Virus record (IMG/VR): IMGVR_UViG_3300030116_000781
Location: 1 to 28,238 of that record
Length of the DNA stretch: 28,238 nucleotides
Origin: a virus
Reading direction: 5' to 3' (one strand)
Shown here: positions 21,522 through 28,238 of the stretch, one piece after another
How positions within the stretch are numbered: position 1 is the first letter of the stretch
Layout: the number at the start of each line of letters is the position of its first letter
Notes under the pieces: generated by a model
What the model was told of the DNA's origin: nothing
The model's database searches: none
Seen by the model: the letters and a program-made list of their open reading frames with translations, nothing else
Translations under genes and position numbers: made by a program

Positions 21522-21808
21522 TTCCATCTCCTTCTAGCTTGACGGATACGTGAGTTAGGATCGTTTCGTGTTTTTGCTGATGATCTTTTTAATTGTCCTA
21601 GTGATCTAGCGCAGTATGATTTTCTACGATTAGCAGCTTTTGATCCAGGCTTCACTTTTCCTGTCACGGCTGTTTTTAGTTTACTTCCAGGGTTTGCTCT
21701 TCTATATGCAGCAACTCCCTTTCTAGTCATGCCCGCTCCAGACTTTGTAGGTCTGTAGTTTGCACCTTTACCTGTGGTGGTTTTTCTTATAGGATTTTCT
21801 CTACTCAT
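21515..21808 (-). CDS. DUF6321-like basic phage protein, 97 aa
   Basis: The pattern AGMTRKGVAAYRRANPGSKL, then RRKSYCARSLGQLKR, then NDPNSRIRQARRRWKC closely follows the phage domain I recall as DUF6321 (KSFCAR...DPxSRIxxxxRxW). The protein is extremely basic with two Cys. Related genes lie in structural clusters of many marine phages; the function is not established. ATG 21808 overlaps the stop of the 55-aa gene (TAATG), so translation is coupled. Confidence 0.75.
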   Translation of the reverse strand: MSRENPIRKTTTGKGANYRPTKSGAGMTRKGVAAYRRANPGSKLKTAVTGKVKPGSKAANRRKSYCARSLGQLKRSSAKTRNDPNSRIRQARRRWKC

Positions 21809-21975
21809 TAACTTTTACTTGTTTTTTGACTTCTTCTAAAAGCTTTAGCAGTAGGAGCTCCTTTAGCACCTTTTTTTCTCATTTTTTCACCACGTTTTTT
21901 TTTCTGGTGAATGTTGTACCAAAGACCTTTTTTAGCTGTACGCCCGTCTTTAGTTTTGTGTGTTCCTTTTGACAT
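21808..21975 (-). CDS. Small conserved phage protein, 55 aa (KGLWYNIH type)
   Basis: MSKGTHKTKDGRTAKKGLWY, then NIHQKKKRGEKMRKKGAKGA and PTAKAFRRSQ, is a pattern widespread in phages (KKGLWxNIHxKxKRxxxGEKMRKxGxKGxPT). ATG 21975 with AAAGGAG is chosen over the upstream ATG at 22011, which has no ribosome site. It is basic, soluble and lacks Cys. Known examples have no assigned function. It overlaps the next gene by TAATG. Confidence 0.78.
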   Translation of the reverse strand: MSKGTHKTKDGRTAKKGLWYNIHQKKKRGEKMRKKGAKGAPTAKAFRRSQKTSKS

Positions 21976-21986
21976 ATTCTCTCCTT

Positions 21987-22196
21987 TTATGCACGAACTA
22001 TGTCTTGGCATTGAGGACAGCTCATTTTAAATCTAGTGTGAACTCTACAATGCTTGACCGAACTTGGTGTATGAACCGGAATTTCTGGTTCTGGTACATC
22101 AAGATAATATTCTTCGTGTGGATCTTTTTCATCATCGCATTGACATGCTTTAATGTTAAAGATTTTACATATTATTTTCTTAATTTTTTTAAACAT
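21987..22196 (-). CDS. Small Cys-rich protein, 69 aa, possible zinc binder
   Basis: Cys and His spacing is suggestive: CKIFNIKACQCDDE near the N-terminus and KHCRVHTRFKMSCPQCQDIV near the C-terminus. The CxxxH...CPQC part resembles half of a zinc ribbon. The rest is acidic (EKDPHEEYYLDVPEPEIPVH), unlike the basic neighbours. ATG 22196 overlaps the stop of the 85-aa gene (TAATG). Function unknown; metal binding is an inference from Cys spacing. Confidence 0.65.
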   Translation of the reverse strand: MFKKIKKIICKIFNIKACQCDDEKDPHEEYYLDVPEPEIPVHTPSSVKHCRVHTRFKMSCPQCQDIVRA

Positions 22197-22453
22197 TATT
22201 TTCTTTTCTTAGCCATTTTTTTAAAAGTCTTAGCTAAAGCTTTTGCTCTGCCTGTGCAACCTTTTTTAGTAATCGGTGTACACTTGCCTTTGGTTCCTCT
22301 TTTCTTGATGGATTTATTTACGTCTTGTATCCATCCACCTTTTTTCATACCAACTCTAATGCCACCTGTTGGATAACCATCAGAGTTGTTTCCTTCTTGA
22401 ATCTTATAACCACTAACCCAAGATTTAGGTTTGTATGAATAGTTTGGTTTCAC
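22196..22453 (-). CDS. Small basic phage protein, 85 aa, GTG start
   Basis: The first codon is GTG at 22453, only five bases after the preceding TAA. There is no good SD, so coupled reinitiation is likely, or the true start is a later ATG. The C-terminal half (WIQDVNKSIKKRGTKGKCTP, then ITKKGCTGRAKALAKTFKKM) carries two Cys within basic sequence and looks like a nucleic acid or capsid-binding type. Phage proteins with 'WIQxVxKSIKKRGTxG' occur in structural clusters, as I recall. Function unknown. Confidence 0.68.
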   Translation of the reverse strand: MKPNYSYKPKSWVSGYKIQEGNNSDGYPTGGIRVGMKKGGWIQDVNKSIKKRGTKGKCTPITKKGCTGRAKALAKTFKKMAKKRK

Positions 22454-22458
22454 AGTTG

Positions 22459-22677
22459 TTATCTGTTTATTTTACCAGACTTCTTCGCTTTAGAACCAAA
22501 CTTACCATAAGACTCATCTCTGCTAGCTTTTAACTGTGCAGGAGTTCTTTTCTTTTTGATTCTCATAGCGATAGATTCATCTTTTCTATCTTTGTATCCT
22601 TGTTTCTTTTTCTTACCAACGGATTTTCCGCCTTTGTAAGGAAATCTAACATTTGATCTTACGCCATTTTGTCTCAT
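22459..22677 (-). CDS. Small basic phage protein, 72 aa
   Basis: The sequence is Lys/Arg/Ser-rich: QGYKDRKDESIAMRIKKKRT, then PAQLKASRDESYGKFGSKAK. The RxDES pattern recurs twice (RKDESIAMR and SRDESYGKF), which may be a short internal repeat. ATG 22677 has AAGGAG about ten bases upstream. It has no Cys or membrane segment. It belongs to the run of tiny basic genes between portal and capsid blocks. Function unknown. Confidence 0.68.
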   Translation of the reverse strand: MRQNGVRSNVRFPYKGGKSVGKKKKQGYKDRKDESIAMRIKKKRTPAQLKASRDESYGKFGSKAKKSGKINR

Positions 22678-22686
22678 ATTTACTCC

Positions 22687-23070
22687 TTATTTTTTTCCAT
22701 TTCTGAAAATTTGTGTTCCCTTTATACCAAAAATACTCGCGCAAACAAGTATCCATAAATTAGTGAACCATGACGGCAGTGCCTGGAAATGCTCGAAGAA
22801 AATTTTTATTTTCTCCATAGCCATCGGATCGTCCGACCAGACTCCATATGCGAGCACCAAAATTGGAAGTGTGAGGATCAATAAAACCACCTCGTCCTTG
22901 TAGTCGTTTTGACGGGCTTCTAAAAGTTTGCCTTGGTATTCCGTCTCACCTCGAGCCATCTTAGTAGCTGCCATGTGCTGTGCATCAGCCATAGCCATCT
23001 TTGTCTCTTGACGCTTTTTATAAATATGCGTCCCTGCGTTTAAAGCAAGTTTAACTGCTGATAACCACAT
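22687..23070 (-). CDS. Two-helix membrane protein, holin candidate, 127 aa
   Basis: An N-terminal amphipathic segment with MWLSAVKLALNAGTHIYKKR is followed by a charged helix. Two hydrophobic stretches follow, around residues 61-76 (EVVLLILTLPILVLAY) and 103-117 (NLWILVCASIFGIKG), joined by a charged loop with PSW. This resembles small phage membrane proteins of the 3TM/GTA-type holin group, which have a W-K-D-E start to the first helix; here QNDYKDEVVLL. No endolysin gene is visible nearby. A holin role is a good guess only; it could also be a minor head membrane factor. Confidence 0.6.
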   Translation of the reverse strand: MWLSAVKLALNAGTHIYKKRQETKMAMADAQHMAATKMARGETEYQGKLLEARQNDYKDEVVLLILTLPILVLAYGVWSDDPMAMEKIKIFFEHFQALPSWFTNLWILVCASIFGIKGTQIFRNGKK

Positions 23071-23071
23071 A

Positions 23072-23299
23072 CTAGTACCAAGTTGCTTTAACTGGCTTCT
23101 TGTCGGCTCTTAAAGCTTTTGTTCCTCTAACGTTAGCGCTATCGCCTTGAGCAATATAATTTCTTCCTCTGATACTTGTTTTAGATCTTGGATCTAAATG
23201 TTCGTTCTGAGAAGGAATTTCTACTGCAACTCCGCCTTTAGCATAACCGTCTTTGTTAACAAATTGTTTAAAGTTAACGCCTTTGCCTTCTTTTGTCAT
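23072..23299 (-). CDS. Small hypothetical phage protein, 75 aa
   Basis: Basic, Gly/Lys-rich protein (FVNKDGYAKGGVAVEIPSQN, then TSIRGRNYIAQGDSANVRGT) with no Cys, catalytic or membrane motif. It has AGGAG before ATG 23299 and ends one base before the membrane protein start (TAGTATG), suggesting coupled translation. The segment KGGVAV with RGRN may contact the head, but there is no firm evidence. Family not recognised. Confidence 0.65.
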   Translation of the reverse strand: MTKEGKGVNFKQFVNKDGYAKGGVAVEIPSQNEHLDPRSKTSIRGRNYIAQGDSANVRGTKALRADKKPVKATWY

Positions 23300-23324
23300 A
23301 GTTTTCTCCTATTGTTTCTATATA

Positions 23325-25814
23325 CTAAGATCTAGGACCTTTCAAGGTCTTTACATCTTTAGCCTTCATTTTATCAGAAGTTAGTTTAACATCAGCAGAT
23401 ATCATAGATTTAGCTATAGCAGTATCTGCTCTTAAGTCAGCTAAATCTTCATTCTGCTCTAGTTTCTCATCATTAATCTGTCTTGCTTGCATCATTTTCA
23501 TGGTATCAAGATTAATTCTTGCTTCGTCTTCTTTCATCTTACGTTCTGTTTCCATAGCTTTTAAATCAACTTCTCTTTGTTTTAATTTAAGTAATGGATC
23601 GTGGTCGAACTGAGACGTAATATTTTTTTCTTCTACCATAAACTCATTCATCATTTCAGCAATCAACACAGCTTTTCTAGCTTCTATCTTTTGAGATATT
23701 TGTTGAAACTGTTGTTGCATTTGTGGATTCTGAACTGCAGCCGCTTGTATTTGCGGTAGCATCATTAACTCTTGTTGAAACTCTAATTGTATTTGTTCTT
23801 GTGCCATCAATGATATGTGCTCCATAATATTTTTTTCTAACGCCGCAGTAATGCTAGGATTGTTTCTAACAAAGTTACTAGCCATAAAATTTAAGTGAGC
23901 TGTTACGTGCGCTCTATGGTCTTGTCCTGGAAACGCTTGAAAAGGTTTCATACCCATTGCATCAATATGTTCGATTGCTGGATCTTTTGGTGCATTAGGT
24001 GGAGGAGGTGGTAGTATTCTATCAATATCCTTTACACCGATTGCATTATACATATTCCTATATGCATTATACAAATTATGCATTTGTGGGTTAGACATTG
24101 CTAATTGTAATTGTGTTTGAGCCATAGAAATTCTTTGACTCATTGAAAATATATTTGGATCAGCAACAGGTAGAATATCTACTCTGTCATCAAAGTCTGC
24201 TTGTTTAATATTTCTTTGTGCACCTACAACATCATAAGGATATTCAGGCGGTAAATATTTTCCAAACAACTGAGATAATAATTTAAACTCTTGTTTTAAA
24301 GACACATAAAGTCTTTTATGGATTGCTGACATTACTCTTGAACCACGTTCTAAAAGAGCTACGGTTGTACCAACAGCGGCCTGTTGATTCCCGTCCCCAA
24401 CCTGCATGTCAGCAATGGACGCGAATCTCTGTCCTGCTTGAACTACAATTCCCATCAACTGCAATAATGTAGCTGAAGGTTCTTTGTAAGGTAAGAATAC
24501 AAATGCATCTTTTAGATTACCACCAGGCGTGTCAACATCTTTAAATTCTCCTGGTTGTATGTTTGCCGATTCGTCTTTTACTCTGACTCCTCGTTGCTTA
24601 AATCCTGCCGGAAGGTTTGATAACGTTCCCGCGTCTAATAATTGACGGAGAGCCGCAGTTGCAGTACGGCTCAATCCGCCAATCATATGAATGAGTCCTA
24701 ATCCATAAAATCCTAGTCCTGGCAGAAATTTGAAGTGGACGAAATATTGGACTTTATTTTTCTTAGGGTCATTGGGCGCGAAGTTTCGTCTAATAGACAA
24801 AACTTTCCGACTACCTTCCTCGACTGTAACGATGTAAGGTAATTTTATTCCAGTTGGTTCTCCGTCAGGACCAACATCTTCAAAACCTTCTAAGTCTAGA
24901 TTAACGTGGCATTCTAGAAGTGTGTACAAAGGTTCTGTTCTTTGTGTTTTAGTGATTCCTTCTAACTCTCTTTCTTTTTCTTCAAGTTGATTTGTAACTG
25001 TGCCTGTAGGTTTTGTTAATTCTATATCAGAATAAAAACCATTTACTTGTTGTTTACGCAATTCATTTTCAGACATTTTAATAACATGAATGACCGCTTC
25101 CGCATCATCTAATGAGGTAGCTGTATACGGAACGACCAAATCATCTGCAGGAACAAACTTAGAAACAGCTCTTCCCACTAAATCGTCAAAATAAACTTTT
25201 TTAAATGTAGAACCTGAGAGAGGTAGATAAAATAACATCTGGTCAAATTCGGGTTCGTATTCTTTCATTTGATCCATCAGTTGGTAGTTCATAAAGTTTT
25301 TAACTCTCTGAGCTTGTTGTTCCTTTTGAGGATTACTCGCGCCCATTACTTGAGTTCGTACCGGCCCATCAGCTGGTAATAATTCTTTATAAGCTAGTGC
25401 TTGAAACTGTGTAACAGCTTCTGCAAGAACTGGGTGAGTAGCACCACTTGCTCCTTGGAAAGGCTCCGTTCTGTTTGTATATTTAAATCCTAAAAGATCT
25501 AAACCAGTAATGTAAGCTTTTTCCCATTCAGCTCTTGAAAATTTGTATTCTTGATAATCGTTTTGTAATTGACCACCAATTGGATCTGTAACATCTTCAG
25601 GAAGAAGATCATTTAAGTTTGCGTAGTGGTCGCCTTGTTCAGGCATCTCCATAGCATTAGGATCGAAGTCAATTGTTGCACCTTCTTCGTCCTCAGTTAT
25701 TTCTACAGGTCCTTTGCCTAATTCTTCCGCAACATCAACTTCTTCCATATTCTCAGTTACAACTTCGTCTTCTGGACGTTTGATGTTCGGGAGACTTTTA
25801 TCGATTTCTGCCAT
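23325..25814 (-). CDS. Portal protein, 829 aa
   Basis: A large protein with portal features. The acidic N-terminal arm (1-85) is followed by SRAEWEKAYITGLDLLGFKY and a core with LLPADGPVRTQVMG and LSGSTFKKVYFDDLVGRAVS. The clip/stem-like region has GLGLIHMIGGLSRTATAALR and LQLMGIVVQAGQRFASIADM. The Gln/Met-rich and charged coiled-coil C-terminus runs from about 680 to 829. Pro-rich PPPPPN at about 610 marks a hinge. This matches portal proteins of marine podovirus-like phages in size and order. SD AGGAG lies six bases before ATG 25814. It forms the dodecameric DNA entry ring at one capsid vertex. The exact family is assigned by pattern only. Confidence 0.85.
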   Translation of the reverse strand: MAEIDKSLPNIKRPEDEVVTENMEEVDVAEELGKGPVEITEDEEGATIDFDPNAMEMPEQGDHYANLNDLLPEDVTDPIGGQLQNDYQEYKFSRAEWEKAYITGLDLLGFKYTNRTEPFQGASGATHPVLAEAVTQFQALAYKELLPADGPVRTQVMGASNPQKEQQAQRVKNFMNYQLMDQMKEYEPEFDQMLFYLPLSGSTFKKVYFDDLVGRAVSKFVPADDLVVPYTATSLDDAEAVIHVIKMSENELRKQQVNGFYSDIELTKPTGTVTNQLEEKERELEGITKTQRTEPLYTLLECHVNLDLEGFEDVGPDGEPTGIKLPYIVTVEEGSRKVLSIRRNFAPNDPKKNKVQYFVHFKFLPGLGFYGLGLIHMIGGLSRTATAALRQLLDAGTLSNLPAGFKQRGVRVKDESANIQPGEFKDVDTPGGNLKDAFVFLPYKEPSATLLQLMGIVVQAGQRFASIADMQVGDGNQQAAVGTTVALLERGSRVMSAIHKRLYVSLKQEFKLLSQLFGKYLPPEYPYDVVGAQRNIKQADFDDRVDILPVADPNIFSMSQRISMAQTQLQLAMSNPQMHNLYNAYRNMYNAIGVKDIDRILPPPPPNAPKDPAIEHIDAMGMKPFQAFPGQDHRAHVTAHLNFMASNFVRNNPSITAALEKNIMEHISLMAQEQIQLEFQQELMMLPQIQAAAVQNPQMQQQFQQISQKIEARKAVLIAEMMNEFMVEEKNITSQFDHDPLLKLKQREVDLKAMETERKMKEDEARINLDTMKMMQARQINDEKLEQNEDLADLRADTAIAKSMISADVKLTSDKMKAKDVKTLKGPRS

Positions 25815-25823
25815 TTAATTCTC

Positions 25824-25973
25824 CTATGCCTTCTTAACTTGTTTTGGTTTAACTTTCAACCCCTGTGATAAAGGCCCTTTTTTAGGTGGAACTGCCCACC
25901 ATTTAAAACCAGGATTAGCTCTCATCTTTTGTGACATGCTTGGTTTTTTCTTTGTTGGTTTATTTTTTATCAT
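25824..25973 (-). CDS. Small basic protein before the portal, 49 aa
   Basis: Found by hand translation. ATG 25973 has AAGGAG six bases upstream and overlaps the end of the upstream large gene by 14 bases. The product begins MIKNKPTKKKPSMSQKMRAN, then PGFKWWAVPPKKGPLS, and ends QVKKA. It is strongly basic with an aromatic FKWW core and no Cys. It is close to the portal start (nine bases), so they are probably co-expressed. Function unknown. Confidence 0.68.
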   Translation of the reverse strand: MIKNKPTKKKPSMSQKMRANPGFKWWAVPPKKGPLSQGLKVKPKQVKKA

Positions 25974-28238
25974 TTTTTCTCCTTAAACTTGCTATACCAC
26001 CGTCTGCCCTATTTATTTTTTTAAATTTTTCCAAATTAACTTGGTATAAAGCTTCTTGATAAGGTATACCTTGTTCCCTAGATATTTTATCCGCTTGATC
26101 ATAAACATCTAACATTGTTGGTAAAACATCTGCTGCTTTTTCTCTTTTATAAAATGTTGGTTCTCCATCAGGACCTATGTAGTAATTAGGTTCAGAATAT
26201 TTTGCTACATTATATACTCCTTCTACACCTAATGCACCAAGTCCAAGTGGTGTTGCAATTCTTGCTGCTTTCAACATATTTGCGGGGCTAATTCCAGGTA
26301 GTCTTATTCCTGATGCATACTCAACTGCTTTTTTAAAAAGTGGATTTTTTATTTTATCTGTTACACTTTTTGTACCTTCTACTAAAGGTTTAGCAAATGC
26401 AGCTTCTGCTTCAAAACCTATTCTATCTCCAGTTCTACTTAAATCATATCCACCTTCAGGTTTAAGCCCATAAGTTAAAGCAGCCATAGCAGTTGGTCCT
26501 GTGCCTAAATTCAATGCTGTACCTAAAAATTTTCCACCTACTTTAGCACCTTTCCCTAAACCTTTTGCTGTGTCTTCTACAAGTTCTCTAGCAATAAACC
26601 CTGCTTCATTGTTACCAACACTTTTTACAAATTTTGCAAAGTTTGCATCTCCTTTAGAAAATAATTTAGCAACTGTTTCTGTATCTACTTTTGAAACGTC
26701 AAATGATACATTACTTAATCCAGCTTTTTTTAATAATTCTTTATCCAAAAGTTTTGCTTTATCGCTGATAGAATTTTGTATGACTAAGTTGTTATAAATA
26801 ACTTGTTTCATGTCTCCAGTTAAATAAGGATTTTTTCCTAGATTGGTAAAGGTGTCTGTTATTTTACCCATCGGTAAATCTATTTTTTCTGCTACTTCTT
26901 CAATTGCTCTCATTGTCTTTTTATCTCCAGCTTTATATGCAGCTGCATAAGCTTTATCAACTTGAGCTTTCAAACCCATGTTTAAAGATTGAGTAATGGG
27001 TTGAACATTTACTCTAAGAGTATTAGCTTCAGTTAGTTGTTCAATTACAGACATAGGAACAGCATGATCTAGATTCAATGCTATTTCTGATGGTAGTGTT
27101 TTTTTTAATTTATAAAACTCATTAACTCTATCAGTCATAGTTTTAAACATTTTAGAACTGGGATGAGAACCATCCTTTCCATAAACTTGTTGTATTCTAG
27201 ATGTAATAAGTCTTTCTCTTGCTTTATCTATTCCATCAATTTTATTTAAGCCTTCTATTAAGTTATTATACTCTTCAAGGGTATTTCCAAGATAAGATGT
27301 TAATTTTTTATTTGGATTCTTATTAAGTTTAGAACGGTTTTCATAACCTTGTTTAAATGCAAGAGTTACCATTTTTTGAAATTCATCATCTGTAACTTTT
27401 AAAGCATCTAACAAATCAGCTTTTTTAGTAACACCTTCATTAACTAAATCTACTAATTCTTTATTTTTAGGATTTAATTTTGGAGAACTTTTTGATGCTG
27501 CCTCTGATCTTATAATTTGTTTTGCTCCTTCTATTTTTTCAAAAGCATTTTGTAAATCTTTTACACTTCTACCTGTAATGCTAGATAAATTGTTTAATGC
27601 ATCTACATCACCTTGAATTGCTTTTGATACGTGTCTACGAAACCAATCGTTAGGAATCTTTCCTCCTGTTTTACCTTTTCTAGATGGATCACTTTTTTTA
27701 ATACCTGCTTTTTCTTCAGCTTTAGTTAAACCTGGTGTATCTCCTTTAATTCCACCCCAATCTTCAGTTTCAAATATTGTATCAAAAATTTCTTTAAGAC
27801 TTTGTTGTTTTCTTTCTTTTTGTGGATATGATCGATTTTTCCATCGTTCTTCCGGTGCTTTTTTAATATATTTCTTACCACCAGACACAGTTTCTGTAAT
27901 TTTAAAATCTTCCCCTTCAGTTAAATATTTTTTAGTAGTTTTATCATCGCTTCCTAAGCCTCTTTTAATATCTATTAATCTTGGTAGCTCACCATCATTA
28001 TCTAATTTATATTGTGCTACAAACTTTTTTAATCTTTTGCTTTTTTCAGCTGCTTGTTTTTTTGCTGTTACTGATCCAGCAAACTCAAACCCAATCCGTC
28101 CTCCACCTGCTTTTTTATTTCTCTCATTCCACTCCATAATAGCTTGTTGATCCGTCATTGGTGGTATAGGTGCCTCAGAAGCAGGGAACACGGTTCCTGG
28201 ACCAAACTTGTCGTCTATAGTTTTAATTGCTTCGTCTA
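25960..28238 (-). CDS. Large phage protein with HNH-like motif, 5' end outside the window
   Basis: The frame is open without a stop from TAA at 25960 to the window edge. The first possible start (GTG 28191) is internal: the upstream codons read AIKTIDDKFGPGTVFPAS, which flows into the protein. About 758 codons are visible. Basic N-terminal part (KKAGGGRIGFEFAGSV, then DDKTTKKYL, DNA-binding-like). A central LNLDHAVPMSVIEQ...ANTLRVNVQPITQSLN segment (near 26990-27085) has the D-H, N and N spacing of an HNH nuclease. The C-terminus is amphipathic and ends ADGGIASLRRKNDKK. It precedes the portal gene, where internal virion or packaging proteins lie. Role unresolved. Confidence 0.72.
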   Translation of the reverse strand, partial: DEAIKTIDDKFGPGTVFPASEAPIPPMTDQQAIMEWNERNKKAGGGRIGFEFAGSVTAKKQAAEKSKRLKKFVAQYKLDNDGELPRLIDIKRGLGSDDKTTKKYLTEGEDFKITETVSGGKKYIKKAPEERWKNRSYPQKERKQQSLKEIFDTIFETEDWGGIKGDTPGLTKAEEKAGIKKSDPSRKGKTGGKIPNDWFRRHVSKAIQGDVDALNNLSSITGRSVKDLQNAFEKIEGAKQIIRSEAASKSSPKLNPKNKELVDLVNEGVTKKADLLDALKVTDDEFQKMVTLAFKQGYENRSKLNKNPNKKLTSYLGNTLEEYNNLIEGLNKIDGIDKARERLITSRIQQVYGKDGSHPSSKMFKTMTDRVNEFYKLKKTLPSEIALNLDHAVPMSVIEQLTEANTLRVNVQPITQSLNMGLKAQVDKAYAAAYKAGDKKTMRAIEEVAEKIDLPMGKITDTFTNLGKNPYLTGDMKQVIYNNLVIQNSISDKAKLLDKELLKKAGLSNVSFDVSKVDTETVAKLFSKGDANFAKFVKSVGNNEAGFIARELVEDTAKGLGKGAKVGGKFLGTALNLGTGPTAMAALTYGLKPEGGYDLSRTGDRIGFEAEAAFAKPLVEGTKSVTDKIKNPLFKKAVEYASGIRLPGISPANMLKAARIATPLGLGALGVEGVYNVAKYSEPNYYIGPDGEPTFYKREKAADVLPTMLDVYDQADKISREQGIPYQEALYQVNLEKFKKINRADGGIASLRRKNDKK

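Noticed and set aside
28189-28191. GTG 28191 as the start of the large protein next to the portal
   Set aside because: The frame continues open to the window edge with plausible protein sequence and no ribosome binding site at the GTG.
1-28238. Integrase, attachment site, transposase, tRNA or terminase gene
   Set aside because: None was visible in this window; a terminase would be expected beyond the right edge, upstream of the portal.

Overview
The window looks like the structural (morphogenesis) half of an AT-rich marine tailed phage, or a metagenomic phage contig. Every supported gene lies on the minus strand, so transcription and gene order run from high to low coordinates. Genes are packed end to end, often with TAATG or ATGA stop/start overlaps and AGGAG-type ribosome binding sites. 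No tRNA, rRNA, CRISPR array, integrase or insertion sequence was seen. The portal, gp4-like connector and tail-nozzle-like protein, and the absence of a tape measure or sheath gene, suggest a short-tailed (podovirus-like) virion. Low G+C and the style of the structural proteins suggest a phage of an AT-rich marine alphaproteobacterium such as SAR11. The host is inference only.

Layout, in transcription order. (1) 28238-25960: the 3' part of a very large protein with an HNH-like motif, open at the window edge. A 49-aa basic protein and the 829-aa portal follow. (2) 23299-20779: a run of tiny, mostly Lys/Arg-rich proteins, a two-helix membrane protein (holin candidate), a Cys-rich small protein and a GroES-like co-chaperonin. 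(3) 20764-17732: acidic coiled-coil scaffold candidate, a 151-aa head-region protein, a 202-aa decoration-like protein and the major capsid protein, followed by a hairpin terminator. (4) 17673-16722: a 2-oxoglutarate/Fe(II) oxygenase flanked by direct repeats, and two small genes. A 165-base gap then holds a promoter candidate and a structured leader. (5) 16557-12681: beta-rich virion proteins plus two head-tail connector candidates. (6) 12667-8362: fibre/adhesin module, comprising a protein with a cupredoxin-like head and WG-rich repeats, a fibre-like protein, a polyglycine adhesin-like protein and an 'MAHF' family protein. (7) 8369-4004: accessory island with five intact double-stranded beta-helix (2OG-Fe(II)) oxygenases, one degenerate homologue and one sulfotransferase. 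(8) 3931-1: the 739-aa tail-nozzle-like protein and a chain of small coupled genes, ending in a partial gene.

Most genes build the capsid and tail. GroES and the scaffold presumably aid capsid folding and assembly. The oxygenase/sulfotransferase island between fibre and tail genes is the most unusual part. Its position is consistent with enzymes that hydroxylate or sulfate virion fibre proteins or host surface molecules, but the substrate cannot be read from sequence. Five genes or gene starts were added or corrected by hand: 42, 49, 54, 56 and 59 aa genes, an oxygenase lacking an ATG, and two window-edge partial genes that continue beyond the window.
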